DNA from: Opitutia bacterium UBA7876
Lineage (GTDB): Bacteria; Verrucomicrobiota; Verrucomicrobiia; Opitutales; Seribacteraceae
Reading direction: 5' to 3'
DNA: 64,000 nt
Assembly: GCA_002500665.1 (NCBI GenBank)
Contig: DLRY01000025.1
Coordinates: 78,719 to 142,718 of the forward strand
A program made the position numbers and the translations under genes. Below, one piece after another: positions 26,622 to 33,958 of the stretch (its first letter is position 1; each line of letters opens with the position of its first letter). The notes beneath the pieces were generated by a model. That model saw only the letters and a program-made list of their open reading frames with translations, was not told where the DNA came from and made no database searches.

Positions 26622-28255
26622 CTGCGGGCTTCCATTTTCCGGTTAAGCCAAATGACCGGAAAGACCACGACGAGGATTATGCAAATTGCCGGGACGGACG
26701 ATTCGGGAATTTGAGCTTGGCTGGTCAAGTCGTAGGTACGCGTTGAAAGGGTCTCGAAGTTAGTTGGACGAAGAATGAGAGTAAGGGGGAGTTCCTTCAT
26801 TGTATCAACAAAAACGAGCAAGGCGGCTGCCCACATGGAACTCCTTATCAAGGGAAGGTTGATTTTGAACAGCGAAGAGATTGCAGAGGACTTGAGCGTT
26901 TTCGATGCCTCGTTGAGACGATCGCAATTCTTCTCCATTCCCGAGTCGATCGGTTGCCAGGCAACGGCCAGAAATCGGATCAAATAGGCAAAGATCAAGG
27001 TGAGGAAAGAACCGGTTAAAAGAACGTCGAAGGTCACGTTCAACTGGCCCGCGACCAACAGGATTCCCATCGCTACTACCGCGCCCGGAACCGAGTATCC
27101 GAGTATGGCCAAGCGGTTTGACGCGTGCACCCCAGCGCTCAGGTAATAACGGCCGACGAAGGCCAGAAACGTTGCAAAGGCTACGATGAGAACACCGGAA
27201 CAAGCCGCCAAGGAAAGGCTGTTCGTCACGAGATTGACGAAGGTATAGTCAAGAATTTTCTCATAGGTCGCGCTGGCCCAAAAGCAAAAGCGGGATAAAG
27301 GAACGAGGAATCCAAAGGCAAGCGGGAGCAGGCAGCAAAGAATGGCCAGGATGGATCCGCCTACGCTCAAACGGTAGCGGCGGAAGGGACGGATGGCGTT
27401 CTTGACCTCATCGAATTTGGCCCCCGAGCGCAAGATCCTCTCAAGAAAAAGAAGGAACAGGATAAATAGCATGAGCATGGCGGCCAAACGGAGTGCGCCG
27501 GCCATATCGTTCAAGGCGAACCAAGTTCGGAAAATTCCGATCGTAAAGGTGGAAAGGCCGAAATGCTTGACCGCCCCGTAGTCGTTGAGCGTTTCCATGA
27601 TAACCAGGCTGGCTCCAGCCACGACAGCAGGCCGGGCCAGGGGCAAGGCCACCCGGAAGAAAATGGATTTCGGGTTGTATCCGAGGGTTTGGGCGGCTTC
27701 GATCATTTGCCCCCCTTGCCTGGAGAATGATGCCCTGGCAAGAAGGTAGACGTATGGATAAAGAACGGAAGCCATGACCAGAGCCGTTACCGGGTAGACC
27801 AAGAAGTCGCCAAGAAAGATCATCACGTCGGGACCGACGTTGATTCGAACCCATATCAAAAGCGGCGTCAGCATATCCAACAGATCAAAATATGCGTAGG
27901 CGGCGATAAAGGTCGGAACGGCCAAGGGGAGAACCAAGGCCCATTCGAAAATCCTCCGTCCCGGAAATTCACAGCAGGTAACCAACCAGGCGCAGGACAC
28001 CCCAGCCGCAACCGATAGAAAGACCGTTCCCGCGACGAGAATCAGGGAATCCTTCAAGTACCTGCCCAAGACAGTCTCCTTCAGGTGCTCCCAATTATCC
28101 GCCGGATCGGTCAGTTGCCAAAGGACCTCCCCCATGGGAATGAATACAAGCAGGCCAAGGACGAGGGCACTCAGCGTCCAAGCATTGAGCTTAAAACGAA
28201 ACTCGCGCCCTAAGTTACGAAATAACTTTTTCGGAGAACTGAGTAAGGAGATCAA
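26618..28255 (-). CDS. fbpB: Ferric iron ABC transporter permease FbpB (double-length)
   Basis: 545 residues with about twelve transmembrane helices in two homologous halves. Each half has an EAA-type loop (EAAQTLGYNPKSIFFRVALP and NEASKTLKSSAISSLFKINLP) that contacts the ATPase. Fused double permeases are the norm for Fe(III) transporters of this family. The start appears to be TTG, 12 bases after the fbpA stop. It is translationally coupled to fbpC. Confidence 0.92.
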   Translation of the reverse strand: MISLLSSPKKLFRNLGREFRFKLNAWTLSALVLGLLVFIPMGEVLWQLTDPADNWEHLKETVLGRYLKDSLILVAGTVFLSVAAGVSCAWLVTCCEFPGRRIFEWALVLPLAVPTFIAAYAYFDLLDMLTPLLIWVRINVGPDVMIFLGDFLVYPVTALVMASVLYPYVYLLARASFSRQGGQMIEAAQTLGYNPKSIFFRVALPLARPAVVAGASLVIMETLNDYGAVKHFGLSTFTIGIFRTWFALNDMAGALRLAAMLMLFILFLLFLERILRSGAKFDEVKNAIRPFRRYRLSVGGSILAILCCLLPLAFGFLVPLSRFCFWASATYEKILDYTFVNLVTNSLSLAACSGVLIVAFATFLAFVGRYYLSAGVHASNRLAILGYSVPGAVVAMGILLVAGQLNVTFDVLLTGSFLTLIFAYLIRFLAVAWQPIDSGMEKNCDRLNEASKTLKSSAISSLFKINLPLIRSSMWAAALLVFVDTMKELPLTLILRPTNFETLSTRTYDLTSQAQIPESSVPAICIILVVVFPVIWLNRKMEARR

Positions 28256-28267
28256 TCCAGAGTGAGG

Positions 28268-29278
28268 TTACTCCCACCCGGCCCGATCAAAGATTTTGAC
28301 CGCTTCGGAATTCTTCGATCCAAGGATGGACAGGTTTACCTTATCCGCCTTGAATGGCCCCCAGCTTTCGAGCAACTCCGAACGGTTGGCCTCAATCTTG
28401 ACCGGGTATTCGTAACTTTGTTCACCGAAGGTATTTTGGGATTTTGGGCTTGTGAGGAATTCAAGAAATTGGATCGCTTCCTTTTTATTTTTCGAGCTGC
28501 TGGTGACGCCTCCTCCACTAACGTTCACATGTGCTCCCCGACCTTTCTGGTTGGGAAAGAATACGGAAACTTTCTTGGCTACTTCCCGGTCCTCGGCTAC
28601 CTCGGAATTGGCGAGGATGCCAAGGTAATAAGTATTCATGATGGCCACATCGGCCAAACCGGCGGCCACTGCCCGGGCTTGGTCGCGATCACTTCCCCGA
28701 GGAGCGCGGACCATGTTTTTGCGAACGGCCTTCGCCCATGAGAGCGCTTTGTCGGGACCATTTGCCGCAATGATGGAGGCAAGCAGAGATTGGTTGTAAA
28801 TGTTGCTCGAGGAGCGAACGGCTATGCGGCCTCTCCAACTTGGCTTGGCAAGATCCTCATAAGTCGTCAGTTCGCTCGGCTTGACCCTCTCCTTCGAGTA
28901 TACGATAACGCGGGCCCGAACCGTCATTCCATACCAATGACCTTGCGGATCGGACATGTGAGCGGGCACGTTTTGTCGCAACTTCTTAGATTGGACCGGT
29001 TGCAGAATCCCCGCCTCCTTAGCCCGGTGCAAACGGCCGGCGTCGACAGTGAGAAGAACGTCGGCGGGGGAATTCTTTCCCTCGCTGATTAAGCGCTGAA
29101 TCAACTGGTCGGCACTACCCTTGACGACGTTTACCTTGATTCCGGTCTCCTTGGTGAACCGGTCGAACAAAACCGCATCGGAATCGTAATGACGGTGGGA
29201 ATAGACGTTCAATTCGGCGGCGAAGGCCGAGAAACCGGCCAAGAGACCGAGAATAAGAGATGTAAGAATAAGCTTCAT
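28268..29278 (-). CDS. fbpA: Periplasmic Fe(III)-binding protein FbpA/FutA-like
   Basis: 336 residues. The signal peptide is cleaved after SAFA. The mature start ELNVYSHRHYDSDAVLFDRF is typical of FutA1/FbpA proteins. The iron-binding tyrosine pair is likely in NTYYLG, preceded by the family motif RGSDRDQARAVAAGLADVAI. It captures ferric iron in the periplasm for FbpBC. It is the first gene of the operon, with a palindrome over the predicted promoter, so iron repression is plausible. Confidence 0.92.
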   Translation of the reverse strand: MKLILTSLILGLLAGFSAFAAELNVYSHRHYDSDAVLFDRFTKETGIKVNVVKGSADQLIQRLISEGKNSPADVLLTVDAGRLHRAKEAGILQPVQSKKLRQNVPAHMSDPQGHWYGMTVRARVIVYSKERVKPSELTTYEDLAKPSWRGRIAVRSSSNIYNQSLLASIIAANGPDKALSWAKAVRKNMVRAPRGSDRDQARAVAAGLADVAIMNTYYLGILANSEVAEDREVAKKVSVFFPNQKGRGAHVNVSGGGVTSSSKNKKEAIQFLEFLTSPKSQNTFGEQSYEYPVKIEANRSELLESWGPFKADKVNLSILGSKNSEAVKIFDRAGWE

Positions 29279-29296
29279 GTCGAGAATAGGAACAAA

Positions 29297-29324
29297 AGTA
29301 CAAGAAGTTGAGACAGAGTCTCAA
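29297..29324 (-). promoter_or_regulatory. Predicted fbpA promoter with overlapping palindromic operator
   Basis: TTGAGACAGAGTCTCAA (29308-29324) is a perfect inverted repeat with 7-base arms and a 3-base centre. Its left part on the minus strand doubles as a -35 (TTGAGA, 29324-29319), followed 16 bases later by TGTACT (29302-29297) as a -10. The TGAGA...TCTCA core resembles Fur-type boxes of some bacteria, so an iron repressor site is proposed. The palindrome is directly seen; the regulator is inferred. Confidence 0.5.
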
Positions 29325-29383
29325 TAAAGTCAATCGAAGACTGAAAAATACGCTATGTATTCTTGCAGGAAGAGGGCGACGCT

Positions 29384-30259
29384 TCAAGGATCTTCTCCGG
29401 GCGATGCAATCTGTGTAGACGAGGCGGAGGAAGGATCTTCCTTCTTGGAATCAGATTCCCCATGAGTTTCGACGAACTCCAGTACGTCCCTGAGTAAAGG
29501 TTGGGGCCAAAGGTGCCAGGAAGTGGTCCTGCGGATCAGGGAAAAGTGCCCGTGCGAGGCATAAACCTTGTTGAGGGCAATCCCTCCCGACTCCCGGACC
29601 GCATTGGCAAATGCCTCGCTCAATTCGTATCGGATGAGAGGGTCGAACCGACCGTGCATGAGGAAAAAAGGAGGAGCTTCCCTCCGTCCGACCCGGTAGG
29701 CGGGCATGGTTGAATTTCTATCTAGTGAGTCGGGAAAAACGGACCGATAGAGAAACTCTTTTTCGGGATCGAACTTGTAGGGCGCGGACATCGCGATAAC
29801 GCCGCGGATCCACGAGAGATTCCCTTTCCATTTCGCGAGATAAATGGGATCCAACGCGACCATACAGGCACTGTGAGCCCCCGCGGAATGCCCCATCAGG
29901 AACAAATTCTCGCCATCTCCCCCATGCGAATCGATTTCCTTGCGCACCCAAGACGCGGCCCGTGCCGCATCCTCGGGGAAAGAGGGAAAAGTGACCTCTG
30001 GATGGAGGCGATAGTTCGCGGTCGCGAAGACAACCCCCTTCTTGGCGAATTGCCTTCCGATTTCGCGGTGGTAGTCCTTTTGGCCCCAGCGCCAGCTCCC
30101 ACCATGAAAAAAAAGGATCACGGGAGCATTGCGACAAGCGTCCGAGGTAACGACGTCCAGAACGTGTCGCGGATGCGGGCCGTAGGAAAAACCCAGCTTC
30201 TCGGAGACCTTCGGATGCGAGGCCTCAAGGTCTACCCAAAAAAGAAGAAAAAAAAGCAA
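29384..30259 (-). CDS. Secreted alpha/beta-hydrolase (BD-FAE/esterase-like)
   Basis: About 291 residues. The oxyanion-hole motif FFHGGSWRWGQ, nucleophile elbow MGHSAGAHSA and C-terminal HGRFDPLI plus ASHGHFSLI (acid and His) form a complete Ser hydrolase triad of the carboxylesterase/acyl-ester hydrolase type. The first usable start is TTG at 30259, giving a short hydrophobic leader (LLFFLLFWVDLEAS). Longer starts would have to read through the tRNA-His gene. The start lies five bases from the mature tRNA 3' end. The C-terminus is Ser/Glu/Asp-rich. Substrate unknown. Confidence 0.8.
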   Translation of the reverse strand: MLFFLLFWVDLEASHPKVSEKLGFSYGPHPRHVLDVVTSDACRNAPVILFFHGGSWRWGQKDYHREIGRQFAKKGVVFATANYRLHPEVTFPSFPEDAARAASWVRKEIDSHGGDGENLFLMGHSAGAHSACMVALDPIYLAKWKGNLSWIRGVIAMSAPYKFDPEKEFLYRSVFPDSLDRNSTMPAYRVGRREAPPFFLMHGRFDPLIRYELSEAFANAVRESGGIALNKVYASHGHFSLIRRTTSWHLWPQPLLRDVLEFVETHGESDSKKEDPSSASSTQIASPGEDP

Positions 30260-30263
30260 AAGA

Positions 30264-30341
30264 TGGGGCGATAGACCGGATTCGAACCGGCGACCCCCGG
30301 CACCACAAGCCGGTGCTCTAACCAACTGAGCTACTATCGCC
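30264..30341 (-). tRNA. tRNA-His (GTG anticodon)
   Basis: A 78-nucleotide cloverleaf reads on the minus strand. The 8-base acceptor arm GGCGATAG includes the extra G-1 that is diagnostic of tRNA-His, paired with C73. The D arm is GCTCAGTTGGTTAGAGC, the anticodon stem-loop CCGGCTTGTGGTGCCGG with anticodon GTG, the T arm GCCGGTTCGAATCCGGT, and CCA is encoded. All stems pair. Confidence 0.97.
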
Positions 30342-30353
30342 ACAAAAGGAACT

Positions 30354-30381
30354 ACGCTAAAGATGAACGGACTTCCGTCAA
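30354..30381 (-). promoter_or_regulatory. Possible tRNA-His promoter
   Basis: TTGACG (30381-30376) and TAGCGT (30359-30354) are separated by 16 bases and would start transcription a few bases before the tRNA 5' end. The -35 is good and the -10 weak. If used, it would also transcribe the downstream esterase gene. Confidence 0.35.
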
Positions 30382-30461
30382 CGAGAAAGGGATGGCTAGG
30401 ACGCCGACCATCCTTGACCATTTCTGCTTATTCATTCATTTTCCATCTTTATACACACATC

Positions 30462-31565
30462 ATGCTACAAGCAGGAATCGTAGGCCTACCCAACGTCGGC
30501 AAGAGCACCTTGTTCAATGCCCTTACCAAGTCGCGTAAAGCCGAGGCCGCCAATTACCCTTTTTGCACCATTGACCCCAACATCGGTGTCGTGCAGGTCC
30601 CGGATGCCCGGCTCGGACCCTTGGCCGAGTCGGCGGGAACCTCCACCATCATTCCCGCCGCCATCGAGATGGTCGACATAGCGGGGCTGGTTGCAGGGGC
30701 CAGTCAAGGCGAGGGTCTCGGGAACAAGTTCTTGGCCAACGTGCGAGAGGTTGATGCGATCGTTCACGTCGTGCGCTGTTTCGAGGATGAGGACGTCGTA
30801 CACAACATGGGCCGCGTCGATCCCGTGGGTGATGCCGAGGTCATAATGACCGAACTGGTACTGGCCGATGCCGAGTCGGTAGCCAGCCAGCTCCAGAAGA
30901 ACCTCAAAAAGGCCCGCGGACAGGATAAGGACGCCGCCGCCAACGTCGCTCTGCTGGAACGGCTCGTCCCCCATCTGGACGAAGGCAAGCCTGCCAACCT
31001 CTTGGATATGGACGAGGACGAAAGGGAACGCATGAAGGGCTTCTTCCTGCTCAGTGGAAAACCCATGCTCTATGCCTGCAACCTAAAGGAAGAGGAAATA
31101 GCCAGCCCCTCCTCTAACCCCAACCTCCATCTCTTCCGGGAATGGGCGGACGGGCAGCAGGACGCCAAGTGTTGCGTAATCTCGGCCAAGATGGAGGAGG
31201 AATTATCGGAGCTGTCCGATGAGGATACCCTCGAATACCTGGACGCCATGGGCGTCGCCGACTCGGGCGTGAGCTCGCTCATTAAGGCTACCTACGACCT
31301 GCTTGGACTGGCCAGCTTTCTTACCGCAGGGGAAAAGGAAGCCCGGGCCTGGACCTTCTGCAAGGGAATGACCGCCCCCCAGTGCGCCGGGGTCATCCAC
31401 ACTGATTTCGAGAACTCCTTCATCAAAGCCGAGGTAGTCTCCTACGACGACTTGATCGCATCGGGTTCCATGCAAAAGGCACGGGACGCCGGCAAGCTAA
31501 GGCTCGAGGGCAAGGAGTATCTTTTCTCGGATGGGGATGTCGTTCTTTTCAAATGCAATGCCTGA
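30462..31565 (+). CDS. ychF: Redox-regulated ATPase/GTPase YchF (OLA1 family)
   Basis: 367 residues from the ATG of MLQAGIVGLPNVGKST. G1 is GLPNVGKST, G3 VDIAGLV, and the altered G4 is NLKE (in YACNLKEEE), which in YchF/OLA1 favours ATP over GTP. The C-terminal TGS domain contains FCKGMTAPQCAGVIHTDFE. It binds ribosomes and is linked to stress responses. The frame is open upstream to 30363 but those residues do not match the family. Confidence 0.95.
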   Translation: MLQAGIVGLPNVGKSTLFNALTKSRKAEAANYPFCTIDPNIGVVQVPDARLGPLAESAGTSTIIPAAIEMVDIAGLVAGASQGEGLGNKFLANVREVDAIVHVVRCFEDEDVVHNMGRVDPVGDAEVIMTELVLADAESVASQLQKNLKKARGQDKDAAANVALLERLVPHLDEGKPANLLDMDEDERERMKGFFLLSGKPMLYACNLKEEEIASPSSNPNLHLFREWADGQQDAKCCVISAKMEEELSELSDEDTLEYLDAMGVADSGVSSLIKATYDLLGLASFLTAGEKEARAWTFCKGMTAPQCAGVIHTDFENSFIKAEVVSYDDLIASGSMQKARDAGKLRLEGKEYLFSDGDVVLFKCNA

Positions 31566-31626
31566 AAACGCGCTTGTCGGGTTGCCTGTTCCTGCATCCG
31601 GCCATAGAACTATCTCAATCCCATTC

Positions 31627-32670
31627 ATGATTCTTTTCCGTTTCTCAATCTTTGCCCAAGGACTACGAGTTGCGCTTACGGCGCTTATTCTCTCGTGCAC
31701 CCCCTCGTGCTCCGAGAATCACGCTATCGAGGCTTACCCCATCGAGCCCGAATACGAGGGCCCCGTGGTGGCCTGGGATCTGCCCGAAAACTGGGCAGAG
31801 AACCCCGATCTCTCCGGGCCCATGGCGGGCTCCTTTCACATCAAGACGGAGGAGGGACCGAAGGGCAGGATCGGCGTTATGCCATTCCGGGAATCGGTCT
31901 CCATCCTCGAGGTAGCCAACATGTTCGCAAGAGAAATCGGATACGGTATCCTCACTGAACGAAGCCTCGCTCCACTGCTCGAGCGAAAGACTCTCGGGGA
32001 CAGGGTCTTCGAGTGGGTCCGTATGGAGGAACGGGGAGGCACCGGCACCGGAAGATCCATCCTGTTGGCCCTTTTCCGCCAAGATTCCGAGACTTGGCTG
32101 TTCCCTTTCATTGCGGAAAAGGAACTTGTCGAAACCGAATTGGAAAACTTTTCCGCCTTTTTGGAGTCCACCGTCCTTCGCCCGGGGAAAGCCACCATTC
32201 AAGCCCGTCCCCCTGAGCCCGCGCCCTCTCCCCCACCCTCACCCGCTGAACTTGAGGGTGTTCCGTCATGGGACGTCCCCTCGCACTGGGTTACCGGCAA
32301 GTCATCCTCTATGAGATTGGCCAGCCACAAGGTCTATGATGAGGAAGGCAACGAAATCGATTTCTCCATTACTTCCTTTCCCGGGGACGTGGGAGGGTTG
32401 CTCGCCAACGTGAACCGCTGGCTTGGCCAAATCGGCCTTCCTCCCACCGATCAGGAAAACCTCCCCAATTTCGTTAGCCGGGTCGAAGTCGCGGGCTTGC
32501 CCGCCCAGCTGGTGGAAGCCTCATCCGAGGACCAGGCTCTGTATGCCGCCATCCTCTTCAAGGACGACCGGTCCTGGTTCTTCAAGATGACGGGCAGTGC
32601 TTCCCTAGCCGCCAAGGAGAAGGAAGGCTTCCTACACCTTCTCGATTCCGTGTCCTTCCCCAAGCCCTGA
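31627..32670 (+). CDS. Lipoprotein with two tandem copies of an unnamed domain
   Basis: 347 residues from the ATG of MILFRFSIF. The signal peptide ends in SCTPSC (lipobox). Two copies of one domain follow, separated by a Pro/Ser linker. Both open with W-D-(L/V)-P-x-x-W (VAWDLPENW and PSWDVPSHW), then a beta segment, and in the second copy FPGDVGGLLANVNRWLGQIGLP. I recall this fold as a recurring module in Planctomycetes and Verrucomicrobia proteins, often near cytochrome c biogenesis genes; function unknown. The resB start is 13 bases downstream, so a role in cytochrome c maturation or respiration is possible. Confidence 0.7.
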   Translation: MILFRFSIFAQGLRVALTALILSCTPSCSENHAIEAYPIEPEYEGPVVAWDLPENWAENPDLSGPMAGSFHIKTEEGPKGRIGVMPFRESVSILEVANMFAREIGYGILTERSLAPLLERKTLGDRVFEWVRMEERGGTGTGRSILLALFRQDSETWLFPFIAEKELVETELENFSAFLESTVLRPGKATIQARPPEPAPSPPPSPAELEGVPSWDVPSHWVTGKSSSMRLASHKVYDEEGNEIDFSITSFPGDVGGLLANVNRWLGQIGLPPTDQENLPNFVSRVEVAGLPAQLVEASSEDQALYAAILFKDDRSWFFKMTGSASLAAKEKEGFLHLLDSVSFPKP

Positions 32671-32683
32671 CCACCCGCAAGCC

Positions 32684-33958
32684 ATGAGCTCCACGGATCA
32701 CAAAGACTCGTACAAGGCAAGAAATGCTTTCTTCTGGCTGGCTCCCTTGGCTTCGGTGCGCCTGACCCTCGTCCTCCTGAGCCTTTCCATGATCCTCGTG
32801 TTCGTGGCTACCTTGGAGCAGGTCAGAATCGGAATACGCGGGGCCTTGAGCGAATATTTCGAGTCCCTCGTTGGGATTTGGCACTACCCCGAGCAATTTT
32901 GGGGCGGTGAATTCCTGCATCATATTCCCCTACCCATCCCCGGGGGCTACCTGCTCGGCGGACTCCTCATCCTGAACCTCGTTGCCGCCTTCCTCACACG
33001 CTTCCAGTGGACCTTTAAGAAGGTCGGTATCCAGCTAATCCACTTGGGCATCATTGCACTCCTGGTCGGTCAGCTCGTCACCCAAGCCACCCAAGAGGAG
33101 TCTCGTATGCAGATCAACAAGGGGGAGTCGGTCAATTACTTGGAGCGCTTCCATGGCGTCGAGCTCGCCCTCATCGACGTCACCGACCCCGAACGCGAAA
33201 CCGTCGTAGCCATACCCCAGGAACTCCTAGAGGAAGGACAGAGACTGCGGCACGACTCTCTTCCTTTCGACCTCATCGTCAAGAGCTTCGGCGTAAACTG
33301 CGACTTCAACGTTTCCCCGAGCGGCTCTACCCGCGAAGGCTTGACCGAGGAAGTGGACCGAGGCGTCGGACTGACGGCCAACCTTGCCATTACTGACAAG
33401 GAGGAAGACTTCAGCAGCGATGCCATGAATTTCGGCTACCTGGTTTTCGAGCTGACGCACAAGGATGGCAGTCTCGGAACCTGGCTTTCCCTATCCCATC
33501 CGGCGGGTAACCACTGGTGGAAAGAGAGCGAGAAGCTGGCCGACTTCGCTTTCCAGCCGATCAGGCACGAGGGCAGACTCTGGGGAGCCTCTCTTCGGCC
33601 CAAGAGGGAATACCTGCCCTACTCCATCGAGTTGCTTGGAATCGAGAATGAATTCTACCAAGGCACGGAAATTCCTTTCAACTTCGAGAGCGACGTCGTC
33701 CTCAACATGGACGACAATCAAACCCGCCGGGCTCTCGTCTACATGAACACACCCCTTCGCCACGACGGAAAGACTTTTTATCAGTATCAGATGAACAACG
33801 CAGCCGATTATACCGTATTCCAAGTCATCCGTAACCCAAGCTGGCTGGTCCCCTATCTGGCCTGCATCATCATTTCCATAGGATTGCTCTGGCAGTTCCT
33901 CTGGCATCTCGTCGCCTTTTTGCAGAAGAACTCCTCCAAGTCGCCCAAGGGGGCATGA
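32684..33958 (+). CDS. resB: Cytochrome c biogenesis protein ResB (Ccs1/CcsB)
   Basis: 424 residues. Three N-terminal transmembrane helices, a large periplasmic domain and a final C-terminal helix (WLVPYLACIIISIGLLWQFL) match the ResB topology. ResB with CcsA exports haem and attaches it to apocytochrome c in the periplasm (system II). MNTPLRHDGKTFYQYQMN before the last helix is a typical ResB segment. It overlaps ccsA by four bases (ATGA). Confidence 0.88.
   Translation: MSSTDHKDSYKARNAFFWLAPLASVRLTLVLLSLSMILVFVATLEQVRIGIRGALSEYFESLVGIWHYPEQFWGGEFLHHIPLPIPGGYLLGGLLILNLVAAFLTRFQWTFKKVGIQLIHLGIIALLVGQLVTQATQEESRMQINKGESVNYLERFHGVELALIDVTDPERETVVAIPQELLEEGQRLRHDSLPFDLIVKSFGVNCDFNVSPSGSTREGLTEEVDRGVGLTANLAITDKEEDFSSDAMNFGYLVFELTHKDGSLGTWLSLSHPAGNHWWKESEKLADFAFQPIRHEGRLWGASLRPKREYLPYSIELLGIENEFYQGTEIPFNFESDVVLNMDDNQTRRALVYMNTPLRHDGKTFYQYQMNNAADYTVFQVIRNPSWLVPYLACIIISIGLLWQFLWHLVAFLQKNSSKSPKGA

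Noticed and set aside
30260..30421. Upstream extension of the esterase frame
   Set aside because: It reads through tRNA-His and adds residues that match no esterase; the start is placed after the tRNA.
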